A stretch of DNA of 64,000 bases from Zoogloea sp. 1C4 (lineage in GTDB: Bacteria > Pseudomonadota > Gammaproteobacteria > Burkholderiales > Rhodocyclaceae): positions 214,631 to 278,630 of the forward strand of contig NZ_SSXU01000007.1 in the NCBI RefSeq assembly GCF_009469605.1, read 5' to 3'. Both the position numbers and the translations under genes were made by a program. Below are positions 56,644 to 64,000 of this stretch, in pieces. Every line of letters starts with the position of its first letter. The stretch's first letter is position 1. The notes beneath the pieces were generated by a model that saw nothing but the letters and a program-made list of their open reading frames with translations, was not told where the DNA came from and searched no databases.

Positions 56644-58887
56644 ATGAATATCTCCGCTTCGCCCTGCACTGACGAGCTGGTTGAGTTTCTCGACGACGAG
56701 AGCCCGGCGCCATCGGCTTTCAGCCCCGATTGCTGGAAGGTGCTGGTGGTTGACGACGATGCGGAAGTGCATCAGGCCACCGAGTTCGCGCTCCAGGGCG
56801 CGGTGTTCTGCGGGCGCAGTCTCGAACTGCTGCACGCCTATTCCGCCGCCGAGGCCCGCGAGACGCTCGGGCGGGTCGGCGACGTGGCGGTGATCCTCCT
56901 CGACGTGGTGATGGAACGCCACGATGCCGGGCTGGATCTCGTCCGGGTGATCCGCGAGGAACTGCGTCTGTCCGACGTGCGGATCATCCTGCGCACCGGC
57001 CAGCCGGGCTACGCGCCCGAACTGAGCGTGATCCGCGAATACGACATCAACGACTACCGCACCAAGGCCGAGCTCACCCACACCAGGCTTGTCACGACGC
57101 TCACCGCGGCGATCCGCTCCTACGAGCAGTTGTGCGAGCTCCACGCCAGCCGCAAGGGCCTCGAGTTCCTGATCCAGGCCGGCAATCAGCTGTTCACTCC
57201 GCGGGATGTGCGCTCGTTTGCCGATGCGGCCCTAGGTCACCTGACGGCCCTCCTGGGCGCGCAGGTGGATGCAGCCTTCATCGGCCCGATCGACTGGCGG
57301 GAGGGGGAGGGCGACCAGGAATCGCTGGGCGTGCTGGCGGCCAGCGGGCGCTACGGCGGTCTGGTCGGGCAGCCGACGCTGGCGCTGGGCGATACGCCGC
57401 TCCGGGCGTCGTTCCGCCAGGGGCTGGCCCGCCGCGGGCATGTCTTCGAAGGTGAGGCGTGCTGCCTTTACCTTGGCCGAAGCTACGGCAAGGAGGCGCT
57501 GATCCACCTCGACCTGCCGCCGGTGTCCAGCGCGTTGATCCGCCAGGTGATCGAGGTGCTGTGCGTCAATCTGCGCATCGGCTTCGAAAACGTGGTGCTC
57601 TTCGAGCGGCTCAATTTCTTCGCGTATTTCGATCAACTCACCCGCCTGCCCAACCGCACGCGCTTCCTCGACCGGCTCGACGAACGCCTGCCCAGCCTGG
57701 CGCCGGCTGGGTGGACGCTGGGGATCATCGACATCGTGCGTTTCTCCGAACTCAACGATGCCCTGGGCCATCGCAGCGGCGATCTGCTGCTGGTGGAGGT
57801 AACCCGCCGGCTGCAGGCCCACGTGGGTGAGGGGGCGCTGGTGGCGCGGGTTGCGGGCGACGCCTTTGGCGTGTGCTGGCAACCGGACGCGCGGGGCGCC
57901 GGGGCAATCCTCGAAGTGTTTGCCGCGCCTTTCCATGTGCGCAGCCACTCGATTCCGATGCGGGCGCGGGCCGGCTTTGTGGATGTGGCGTCGGTGCAGG
58001 GCGGGGCGGTGGAACTGCTCAAGCGTGCCAATCTGGCCCTCAGCCATGCCAAGCAGGAAGGCGATCAGCACTGGCGTTTCTTCTCGACCGAGATGGAAGC
58101 CAACACCCAGAACCGCGTCCAGTTGCTCAACGAGCTGCGCTCCGACCTCAACCTGGGGCGTGGGCTGGAGCTGCACTACCAGCCGCAGGTGTCGCCCACC
58201 CGCGGCCAGGTGGTGGGCTGCGAGGCGCTGATCCGCTGGGTCAAGCCCAATGGCGCGGCGGTGTCGCCGGAGGTGTTCATCCCGCTGGCCGAGTACACTG
58301 GGTTGATCGTCGACATCGGCGACTGGGTGTTTGCCGAGGCCTGTCGCCAGATCGTGCGCTGGGATCGCGAAGGCCTGCCGCCGTTCCGGGTGGGCATCAA
58401 CATCTCGGCGGCCCAGTTCCGCGAGCCGGATTTTGTGGCCAAGATCGCCGGGGTGATCGCCTCCACTGGCGTGAGCCCGAAGCGGCTGGAGCTGGAGATC
58501 ACCGAATCGGTGGCGATGGAAGACCCGGAGTCCGTCGCCCGGCAACTGCGCGAGCTGAAGGCCTTGGGGCTGCGCGTGGCGGTGGATGACTTCGGCTGTG
58601 GCTTCTCATCCCTCGGCAGCCTCAACCGGTTGCCCTTCGACCGGGTGAAGATCGACCGCGCCTTCGTGCGTGAGCTGACCCCGGAAACCGCCGAGGATTG
58701 CATCGCCACGATGATCGTGAAGCTGGCCCGGAGCCTCGGGCTGGAAGTGACCGCCGAGGGCGTGGAAACCGAGAGCCAGGCGCAGCTGCTGCAGGACATG
58801 GGCTGCAAGGAGATGCAGGGCTTTCTCTACGGCAAGCCGATGAACGCGGCGTCGCTTGAGGCGTGGATCCGGCAGCAGGGGGATTGA
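56644..58887 (+). CDS. Response regulator with DUF3369, degenerate GGDEF and EAL domains
   Basis: A protein of 747 residues: receiver (about 36-160; VLVVDDDAEVH, phospho-acceptor Asp in VILLDVVME), DUF3369 (about 185-345), a GGDEF domain whose active site reads AGDAF near residue 403, so cyclase activity is unlikely, and an EAL phosphodiesterase domain (about 505-740) with intact EALIRW, NISAAQF, ELEITES, DDFGCGFSSL and EGVET. It should hydrolyse cyclic-di-GMP when activated. ATG 56644 is chosen; a longer frame begins at 56488. No histidine kinase is adjacent. Confidence 0.94.
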   Translation: MNISASPCTDELVEFLDDESPAPSAFSPDCWKVLVVDDDAEVHQATEFALQGAVFCGRSLELLHAYSAAEARETLGRVGDVAVILLDVVMERHDAGLDLVRVIREELRLSDVRIILRTGQPGYAPELSVIREYDINDYRTKAELTHTRLVTTLTAAIRSYEQLCELHASRKGLEFLIQAGNQLFTPRDVRSFADAALGHLTALLGAQVDAAFIGPIDWREGEGDQESLGVLAASGRYGGLVGQPTLALGDTPLRASFRQGLARRGHVFEGEACCLYLGRSYGKEALIHLDLPPVSSALIRQVIEVLCVNLRIGFENVVLFERLNFFAYFDQLTRLPNRTRFLDRLDERLPSLAPAGWTLGIIDIVRFSELNDALGHRSGDLLLVEVTRRLQAHVGEGALVARVAGDAFGVCWQPDARGAGAILEVFAAPFHVRSHSIPMRARAGFVDVASVQGGAVELLKRANLALSHAKQEGDQHWRFFSTEMEANTQNRVQLLNELRSDLNLGRGLELHYQPQVSPTRGQVVGCEALIRWVKPNGAAVSPEVFIPLAEYTGLIVDIGDWVFAEACRQIVRWDREGLPPFRVGINISAAQFREPDFVAKIAGVIASTGVSPKRLELEITESVAMEDPESVARQLRELKALGLRVAVDDFGCGFSSLGSLNRLPFDRVKIDRAFVRELTPETAEDCIATMIVKLARSLGLEVTAEGVETESQAQLLQDMGCKEMQGFLYGKPMNAASLEAWIRQQGD

Positions 58888-58911
58888 AGCGACGGCGTGG
58901 CGAGGGATTAC

Positions 58912-58942
58912 AAAAGGTCAACATGGTTGACCTTTTTCTTTT
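58912..58942. terminator. Bidirectional terminator after the EAL gene
   Basis: AAAAGGTCAAC (58912-58922) pairs with GTTGACCTTTT (58926-58936) around ATG and is followed by T-rich sequence. It lies between convergent genes. Confidence 0.92.
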
Positions 58943-59044
58943 TTGCCGTCGCCTGACGGCATCCAACCCACCAAATACAACGCCCGGTGACGCCGTGGGG
59001 CGCCGACCGGGCGGATCGGACTGCGGTGAGTGGAGCGGGGCGTA

Positions 59045-59488
59045 TCAGCGGTACACGAGCACCGGGATCTTGCTGTGGGTGAGGACCTTCTGGGTCTCGC
59101 TTCCGAGCAGGAGGCCGCTGAGGCCACGACGGCCGTGGGAGGCCATGAAGATCAGGTCGCAGCGGTTGCGCTCGGCCGAGGCGATGATGGCTTCAAACGG
59201 CACCTCGCTGATGACGGTGTCACCGATCGAACTCACGCCGGCTGCGTCGGCAGCGGCTTTGGCGAGGCCGAGGATCTTTTCGGCTTCGGCTGCCGCGGCG
59301 CGACTGAACTGCTCCGGGGTTGTCGGGTCGAACAGCGCGCCTTCACCGTAGATCGGCGTCGGGAAATCGGGCTGGGCGTAGAAGAAGGTGAGCTTCGCGC
59401 CGGCTTCCTTGGCGAAGTCGATGGCACGCGCGACGGTGGATGCGGAAAGTTCGGAGCCGTCGGTGGGTACGAGAATGTTGCGGAACAT
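59045..59488 (-). CDS. Universal stress protein (UspA family)
   Basis: A protein of 147 residues. The N-terminal MFRNILVPTDGSELSASTV and the ATP-binding motif G-x2-G-x9-G-S/T near the C-terminus (SHGRRGLSGLLLGSET) are intact, so it likely belongs to the ATP-binding UspF/G-type. Promoter and upstream box are described separately and point to induction by low oxygen or NO. It faces the phaC promoter region. Confidence 0.95.
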   Translation of the reverse strand: MFRNILVPTDGSELSASTVARAIDFAKEAGAKLTFFYAQPDFPTPIYGEGALFDPTTPEQFSRAAAAEAEKILGLAKAAADAAGVSSIGDTVISEVPFEAIIASAERNRCDLIFMASHGRRGLSGLLLGSETQKVLTHSKIPVLVYR

Positions 59489-59533
59489 GCTGTCACTCCT
59501 TGGTGAGGGTGGGCCTTCGGGGTGGGCTTTCTA

Positions 59534-59577
59534 ATTATATGGCGACCCATGTTCGCAACCGGATTGACGAATGTCAA
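59534..59577 (-). promoter_or_regulatory. FNR/Dnr-type site and -10 box of the usp gene
   Basis: TTGACGAATGTCAA (59564-59577) is a perfect palindrome matching the FNR/Anr/Dnr/FixK family pattern TTGAN6TCAA. On the minus strand a TATAAT (59539-59534) lies 24 nt further, so the site is centred near -43, close to the class II position (-41.5). Activation of usp by an FNR-family regulator is the inference; influence on phaC cannot be excluded. Confidence 0.65.
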
Positions 59578-59673
59578 TCGAACTGAAACCTGCTTGGATC
59601 ACGATTTTGTCTGACGGCAGACATGCCGTTCAGGTCCGGATTCCGGGCCAAAAAACATGAAGGAGTTGTCACC

Positions 59674-61407
59674 ATGCCCCGTCACGATCCCGTCCCTCCC
59701 ATCGATGTCGCACGCAAGTCGCTGCGCCAGCTGCACGATTCGGTGGAGTCGTCCGTCGACCCGCTGGGCATGGCTGCGCCGCTGGTGCATGCCCAGCTGG
59801 CCTGGATGGCCCATCCCCAGGAGCTTGCCGAGGCGCTCGGGCGCATGTCGAGCAGCCTGTGGGCGCTCCAGTGGCATTCGATGCGCCGGCTCGTCGGCCT
59901 GCCCAGCGCCGATCCCGTCCGGCCGGTGGATGACGACAGCCGTTTCGTCGATCCTGTGTGGGCCGAATCGCCGACCTGGGATCTGGTCAAGGAGTGGTAT
60001 CTGCTGATGACCCGGCACTTCCAGGACATGCTCTACGAGACGCCGGGGCTCTCGCAGAAGGATCGTCGGCGGGCCGCGTTCTGGTGGCGGAACGCCCTCA
60101 ACGCGATGGCGCCGTCGAACTTCCTGCTGACCAACCCGGTGGCGATGCGCAAGGCCATTGAAACCAATGGCGAGAGCCTCGTTCAGGGTTTCCGCAATTT
60201 TCTCGATGATCTGTCGGCCGGCAACATCCGGATGACCGACCCGGGCGATTTCAAGGTCGGCGAGAACCTCGCGACGACGCCGGGCAAGGTGGTGTTCCGC
60301 AACCGGCTGCTGGAGGTCATCCACTACACGCCCACCAAGGCCAAGGTGCACGAGACGCCAATCGTCATCGTGACCCCGTGGATCAACAAGTTCTACATCC
60401 TCGACCTTAATCCCAAGAAGAGCATGATCCGCTACCTGGTCGACCAGGGCTTCGACGTGTTCATCACCAGCTGGAAGAACCCCGGCGAGGACATGCGTGA
60501 CGTGCGTTTCGACGACTACCTCGTCGAGGGCATCCAGCCCCTCATCGACACCGCCCGCGGCCTGACCGGCGCGGCCAAGGTGCATGCGGTGGGCTACTGC
60601 ATCGGCGGTACGGCGCTGTCCACCTACATGGCCTGGGCTAACCGCCACTTCAAACCCGAAGACATGCCCGTGGCCCACTGGACCTTATTCACCACGCTGG
60701 TGGATTTCCACAAGCCGGGCGACATCGAGGTCTTTGTTGACGAGGGTAGCATCCGCTTCCTCACCCAGAACATGGCGCGCAAGGGCTACCTGGATGGCGC
60801 CGAGATGGCGTCCGCCTTCCGCCTGCTGCGTTCCAACAGCCTGATCTGGCATTACGTGGTGCACGGCTGGTTGTATGGCGAAACGCCGCCGCCCTTCGAC
60901 GTGCTCTACTGGAACATGGACACCACGCGCATGCCTTACGCAATGCACGCCTGGTATCTGCGCGAGCTCTACCTGCACAACAAGCTGATCGAGAAGGACG
61001 CCCTGGTGGTGGCCGGCGAACCCATCGACCTGGGCGCGATCACCCAGCCGGTGTATGCGGTCTCGGCTGAGGACGATCACATCGCCCCGTGGCGCCAGAC
61101 TTTCCGCACCATGAACTACGTGAGCGGCCCGAAGCGCTACGTGCTGTCGAGTTCCGGCCACATCCTCGGCATCGTCAATCCGCCGGTCAAACCGCCCAAG
61201 CGCAGCTACCGGGTGGGCCCGGCGCGCCGCACGGACAAGGCCGAGGACTGGCACGCCGCCCACGAAGCCCAGCCGGGCAGCTGGTGGGAAGACTGGATGG
61301 CGTGGCTCAAGCCGCAGAGCGGCGAACTGGTGGCGGCGAGGCCCGTGGCGAACGATGCGTTCCCGGCACTTGCTGACGCGCCTGGGGTCTACGTAAAGGA
61401 GCCCTGA
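59674..61407 (+). CDS. phaC: Class I polyhydroxyalkanoate synthase
   Basis: The polymerising enzyme of PHA granules, 577 residues. The lipase-like box is GYCIGG with catalytic Cys309, and Asp and His of the triad are in AEDDHIAPW and SSGHILG. The N-terminal alpha-helical region (residues 1-180) is typical of class I. ATG 59674 has GAAGGAG upstream. The last 19 bases overlap the glycosylase gene on the other strand. No phaAB or phasin is adjacent. Confidence 0.95.
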   Translation: MPRHDPVPPIDVARKSLRQLHDSVESSVDPLGMAAPLVHAQLAWMAHPQELAEALGRMSSSLWALQWHSMRRLVGLPSADPVRPVDDDSRFVDPVWAESPTWDLVKEWYLLMTRHFQDMLYETPGLSQKDRRRAAFWWRNALNAMAPSNFLLTNPVAMRKAIETNGESLVQGFRNFLDDLSAGNIRMTDPGDFKVGENLATTPGKVVFRNRLLEVIHYTPTKAKVHETPIVIVTPWINKFYILDLNPKKSMIRYLVDQGFDVFITSWKNPGEDMRDVRFDDYLVEGIQPLIDTARGLTGAAKVHAVGYCIGGTALSTYMAWANRHFKPEDMPVAHWTLFTTLVDFHKPGDIEVFVDEGSIRFLTQNMARKGYLDGAEMASAFRLLRSNSLIWHYVVHGWLYGETPPPFDVLYWNMDTTRMPYAMHAWYLRELYLHNKLIEKDALVVAGEPIDLGAITQPVYAVSAEDDHIAPWRQTFRTMNYVSGPKRYVLSSSGHILGIVNPPVKPPKRSYRVGPARRTDKAEDWHAAHEAQPGSWWEDWMAWLKPQSGELVAARPVANDAFPALADAPGVYVKEP

Positions 61408-61925
61408 ACTGCCTTGTTGGCGGTGATGATCTGCCGCCAGGCTTCGAGGCGCCGGGCGTAGCTGAAGCCGGCGTTGGCCGGGCTGGTGGATGGCAAGCGC
61501 GTGAAGCGCATCGACCGGGTTGTATCCGCCGGGAGTTGGTTGAGTACATGGCGCCGGAAGCTTGTCTCTGCCATGGCGCCATTGAAGAACACTTGTTCGA
61601 TGTGGGGATGCGAGGCAAAGAAGGTGGCGAAATCGTTGGGGACGATCGAGTGCGGATCGATGTCGCCATCCAGGCTGCCCTCACGTTTGCAGCTTTGCAG
61701 CACGTCCCACAGGGCCAGCCCGGCGCCAGTCAGTTTCTGGAGTCGGGCGGGGTAGGGGAGATCCGGGTTGGCGCCGATCAGTTCGCCGAGGATCTTCCAG
61801 AATAGGTTTCGTGGATGGGCGTAATATTCCTGGGCGCGGAGCGAGGCTTCGCCGGGCATGCTACCCAAGATCAGGGTCGTGGCCGATGGTGCCGAGACTG
61901 GCGGAAAACTGAAGATCAGGCTCAT
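61389..61925 (-). CDS. Mug-like mismatch uracil/hypoxanthine DNA glycosylase
   Basis: A protein of 178 residues of the uracil-DNA glycosylase superfamily, the group annotated as DNA-deoxyinosine glycosylase. The motif LILGSMPGEASLRAQEYYAHPRNLFWKIL holds the catalytic region (GSMPG) and HPRN; the second motif FNGAMAETSFRR lies near residue 125, and PSTSPAN is the C-terminal motif. It removes damaged or mispaired bases. Start ATG 61925 gives MSLIFSFPP. Its 3' end overlaps phaC by 19 bases, convergently. Confidence 0.9.
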   Translation of the reverse strand: MSLIFSFPPVSAPSATTLILGSMPGEASLRAQEYYAHPRNLFWKILGELIGANPDLPYPARLQKLTGAGLALWDVLQSCKREGSLDGDIDPHSIVPNDFATFFASHPHIEQVFFNGAMAETSFRRHVLNQLPADTTRSMRFTRLPSTSPANAGFSYARRLEAWRQIITANKAVQGSFT

Positions 61926-61975
61926 GGAAATGGTTTTGTACCGCACGCCAAGCTGGCTTGCGTGGTGAAGCATCA

Positions 61976-63175
61976 ATGATTGCAACCGATATGTCCGAAT
62001 CCCGGGGGCGGGGAATGAAACAGCGTGCTCATGTGCTGGTGGTCGACGATCAGGCCGACAACCTCCTGATTCTAGAGGACGTGTTGTCCGAGCACTACGA
62101 TGTGCATCCGGCCAACAACGGCGTCGAAGCCCTCGGCTTTCTCGAGGCAGGCGGCTCAGCCGATCTGATCCTGCTCGATGTGATGATGCCTGAGCTCGAT
62201 GGCTTTGAAGTCTGCCGGCGTCTCAAGGCCAGCGAATCGACTCGGTCCATCCCGGTGATGTTCCTGACCAGTCTCGATCGCCCTGAAGACGAAGAACTGG
62301 GGTTCTCGCTAGGGGCGGAAGACTTCATCCACAAGCCGGTGTCGCCGCCCGTGGTGCTGGCTCGTGTCAGAACGCATCTGGCGTTGTCGAAGGCAACCCG
62401 GGCGCTCCAGCGCCGCAATGCCGATCTGGAGTTGATGGTCGCCGAGCGCACCGCCGAGATCAGCGAGCAGGCCCGCAGGCTCGTTGCCAGCAAGCAGGAA
62501 GTGATCGCAGCCCAGGCCGCCACCATCACCGCCTTCTGTGCCCTGGCCGAGGCGCGCGACAACGAAACCGGCAATCACATCCGTCGGACCCAGCATTACG
62601 TTCGGATCCTTGCCGAGGCGTTGCGTGACCATCCCCGCTTCTCCGGCGATCTCAACGACGACGTGATCCAGCAACTCTTCAAGTCGGCGCCGCTCCACGA
62701 TGTGGGCAAGGTCGCCACGCCGGATGCGATCCTCCTCAAGCCAGGCAAGCTCACGCCGGAAGAGTGGGTGATCATGCAGCGGCATTGCGAATCCGGCCGC
62801 GATGCGATCCAGCAGGCCGAGGACGCCCTCGGCGGCCTGAGTGACGCACCTTTCCTCCATTACGCCGCCGAGATTGCCTACGGCCATCATGAGCGCTGGG
62901 ACGGAAGCGGCTATCCTCAGGGTATCGCGGGCGATGCGATCCCGCTGTCGGCCCGACTGATGGCGGTGGCGGATGTCTACGATGCACTTATTTCAAGACG
63001 GGTTTACAAGCCGCCGTTTCCCCACGAGCAGGCGGTCCTCATGATGCTAGCCGAACGTGGCCGCCACTTTGATCCGGATATCGTCGATGCGCTGGAGCAG
63101 GTCGCTGGCAAGTTTGCGGAAATCGCGACGAGTTTCCGTGACGAGCCGGAGGAGGAAGGGGCCGCCCGCTCCTGA
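61976..63175 (+). CDS. Response regulator with HD-GYP phosphodiesterase domain
   Basis: A protein of about 400 residues (RpfG type). The receiver (about 20-135) has VLVVDDQADN and phospho-Asp in LILLDVMMPE. A coiled-coil linker is followed by an HD-GYP domain with HDVGK (about 241-245) and HHERWDGSGYP (about 304-314), the GYP motif intact, so it can hydrolyse cyclic-di-GMP. Start codon is uncertain: 61976, 61991 or 62015 (MKQRAHVL, close to the first receiver strand) are all in frame. It diverges from the glycosylase. Confidence 0.93.
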   Translation: MIATDMSESRGRGMKQRAHVLVVDDQADNLLILEDVLSEHYDVHPANNGVEALGFLEAGGSADLILLDVMMPELDGFEVCRRLKASESTRSIPVMFLTSLDRPEDEELGFSLGAEDFIHKPVSPPVVLARVRTHLALSKATRALQRRNADLELMVAERTAEISEQARRLVASKQEVIAAQAATITAFCALAEARDNETGNHIRRTQHYVRILAEALRDHPRFSGDLNDDVIQQLFKSAPLHDVGKVATPDAILLKPGKLTPEEWVIMQRHCESGRDAIQQAEDALGGLSDAPFLHYAAEIAYGHHERWDGSGYPQGIAGDAIPLSARLMAVADVYDALISRRVYKPPFPHEQAVLMMLAERGRHFDPDIVDALEQVAGKFAEIATSFRDEPEEEGAARS

Positions 63176-63341
63176 TCGCGCGTGCGTTGCCTGAAGTGCT
63201 GGAGCGCCACCCCTGGGGACGGCGTTGGCGTTGTTGCGAGGAAGTCTGAGTTCGCCTTGGAAGTCAGGCTGGAAGCCGCAGCAAACCCGTAGTGGGGTGC
63301 AGCTGCGCGCTTGAAGATGCCTCGATTGAGGCTTGAGATGC

Positions 63342-63425
63342 TGGTGCGGACGGAGAGACTCGAACTCTCACACCAAAGGCGCCAGAACCTAAATCTGGTG
63401 CGTCTACCAATTCCGCCACGTCCGC
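63342..63425 (-). tRNA. tRNA-Leu(UAG)
   Basis: On the minus strand the 84-nt sequence starts GCGGACGTGGCGGAATTGG, has a 7-bp acceptor stem (GCGGACG / CGTCCGC), the anticodon loop TTTAGGT (anticodon TAG), a long variable arm typical of tRNA-Leu, GTTCGAGTC in the T loop, and an encoded A-CCA end. It reads CUA codons. Confidence 0.97.
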
Positions 63426-63631
63426 GAGAGGCTCGCATTGTAATTTGGCGGGCAGGTCTGGGCTAGTCTTGTTTGCGGTGTCTTCGTTGTCGGCCAGAAA
63501 TACATGTATATGTGTGGCCGCTGCGGTGTAGCGAGGCGTCGCGGATCGAATGCGCTCCGAAGACGTCCGCGGGATCAGGGTGTGTGTGCTTCACCTTGGC
63601 GACGTCAAAATGCATTGTCGAAAGAAACCTC

Positions 63632-63659
63632 TTGACGTCTTCTGATAGTTCTTTATAAT
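63632..63659 (+). promoter_or_regulatory. rRNA promoter P1
   Basis: TTGACG (63632-63637), 16 nt, TATAAT (63654-63659). Both boxes are near consensus. Confidence 0.9.
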
Positions 63660-63780
63660 TCGGCCCTCTTCGCAGCGCAGTTGTTCAGCGCGGTGTTGAG
63701 GGGGGGTGGCCCGGTGGTGTTGGGTTGTTCTGGCGCAGTCAGGTGTTTGCAGCGAAGTTTAAAAAGATTTCGCGCAGTGC

Positions 63781-63808
63781 TTGACGGAGCTAAAAAGCTC
63801 TGTATAAT
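63781..63808 (+). promoter_or_regulatory. rRNA promoter P2
   Basis: TTGACG (63781-63786), 16 nt, TATAAT (63803-63808). The spacer contains the 5-bp inverted repeat GAGCT-AAAA-AGCTC (63787-63800). An AT-rich stretch (TTTAAAAAGATTT, 63758-63770) just upstream may act as UP element. Confidence 0.92.
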
Positions 63809-63835
63809 GCGCACCTCTTCGCTGCAGCGCGCAGC

Positions 63836-63848
63836 GGTTCTTTAAAAA
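63836..63848 (+). promoter_or_regulatory. boxA-like antitermination element
   Basis: GGTTCTTTAAAAA resembles the boxA sequences in proteobacterial rRNA leaders (TGCTCTTTA). It lies downstream of P2 and before the mature 16S end. Confidence 0.7.
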
Positions 63849-63965
63849 TTCGAACAACCGATAGGTGTGGGTACTCGGTTTCGAGGCGGTGTTCTGGTTT
63901 ATACCAGAGTGCCACAAGAAATTGAAGTATCTGCAGAAACGTCAGGTTTCTGGAGTTTTTGGATT

Positions 63966-64000
63966 GAACTTAAGAGTTTGATCCTGGCTCAGATTGAACG
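63966..64000 (+). rRNA. 16S ribosomal RNA, 5' end (truncated by window)
   Basis: AAGAGTTTGATCCTGGCTCAGATTGAACG is the universal 16S 5' region; aligning AAGAGUUUGAUC to E. coli positions 7-18 places the mature 5' end near 63966. Only 35 bases are in the window. Confidence 0.97.

Larger units (their letters stand above)
63426..63965 (+). other. rRNA operon promoter and leader region
   Basis: 540 bases without a protein gene. It contains two strong tandem promoters, an AT-rich stretch between them, a boxA-type antitermination element and the spacer to the 16S 5' end. From 63426 to 63600 I see no gene; a short open frame at 63473-63658 has no family resemblance. Confidence 0.85.

Overview
The window reads as chromosomal DNA of a high-GC betaproteobacterium, most likely of the Rhodocyclales/Zoogloeaceae-Azospira type. 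The evidence is the family content: a PpsR/PpsA pair, a DUF2863 protein, class I PHA synthase, betaproteobacterial chemoreceptors, NnrS and NorE/NorF-like proteins, fiu-piuC iron uptake, and a 16S rRNA gene whose 5' end lies at the right edge. Genes are densely packed on both strands. I see no CRISPR array, prophage or intact insertion sequence. The genus is an inference from gene content only.

Left part (1-15.3 kb): the end of an RND pump gene and its outer-membrane lipoprotein, whose start region is interrupted by a REP-like palindrome. Then come a patatin-like lipase, a TauE/SafE exporter, a chemoreceptor, and a leftward iron-uptake unit (TonB receptor fiu, then piuC, then an FMN-dependent alpha-hydroxy-acid dehydrogenase) under a Fur-box-like promoter. 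A second TonB-dependent receptor appears to be out of frame with its own start codon by one base in a C tract.

Middle (15.4-48 kb): a periplasmic-binding/PAS/GGDEF protein, NnrS, a large exported patatin, an FmdE-like plus helical-protein pair, a LysR regulator divergent from a small protein and an aldehyde dehydrogenase, NorE/NorF-like genes, an RRM protein, recJ with an rpfE-like gene, and an exported SH3/caspase-like/DUF4384 protein. lolC-lolD follow, then a chemoreceptor broken by a single in-frame amber codon, a K+ channel coupled to a DUF2062 gene, comEC, an alpha/beta hydrolase with a DUF599 gene, msrB, a DUF2863 gene, and divergent ppsR/ppsA.

Right part (48-64 kb): a low-GC island with a 33-bp inverted repeat, a PPOX gene overlapping a PPOX-GAF-winged-helix gene, a cytochrome c, an nfeD/SPFH operon, a second REP-like palindrome, an orphan pair of oligopeptide-type ABC permeases, a WS/DGAT-like protein lacking the catalytic histidine, a REC-DUF3369-GGDEF*-EAL protein, a universal stress protein with an FNR/Dnr-type site, phaC, a mismatch glycosylase, a REC-HD-GYP protein, tRNA-Leu(UAG), and twin rRNA promoters leading into 16S.

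Themes: cyclic-di-GMP turnover (one cyclase, one EAL, one HD-GYP), chemotaxis (two receptors, one broken), iron uptake, low-oxygen/NO response (NnrS, NorE/F-like, the usp promoter), and carbon storage (PhaC, PpsA). Stretches of more than 300 bases without a gene are 12898-13216 (Fur-type promoter plus a receptor-gene terminator), 48046-48570 (inverted-repeat island) and 63426-63965 (rRNA promoters and leader). Many open frames run antisense to these GC-rich genes and were left out.
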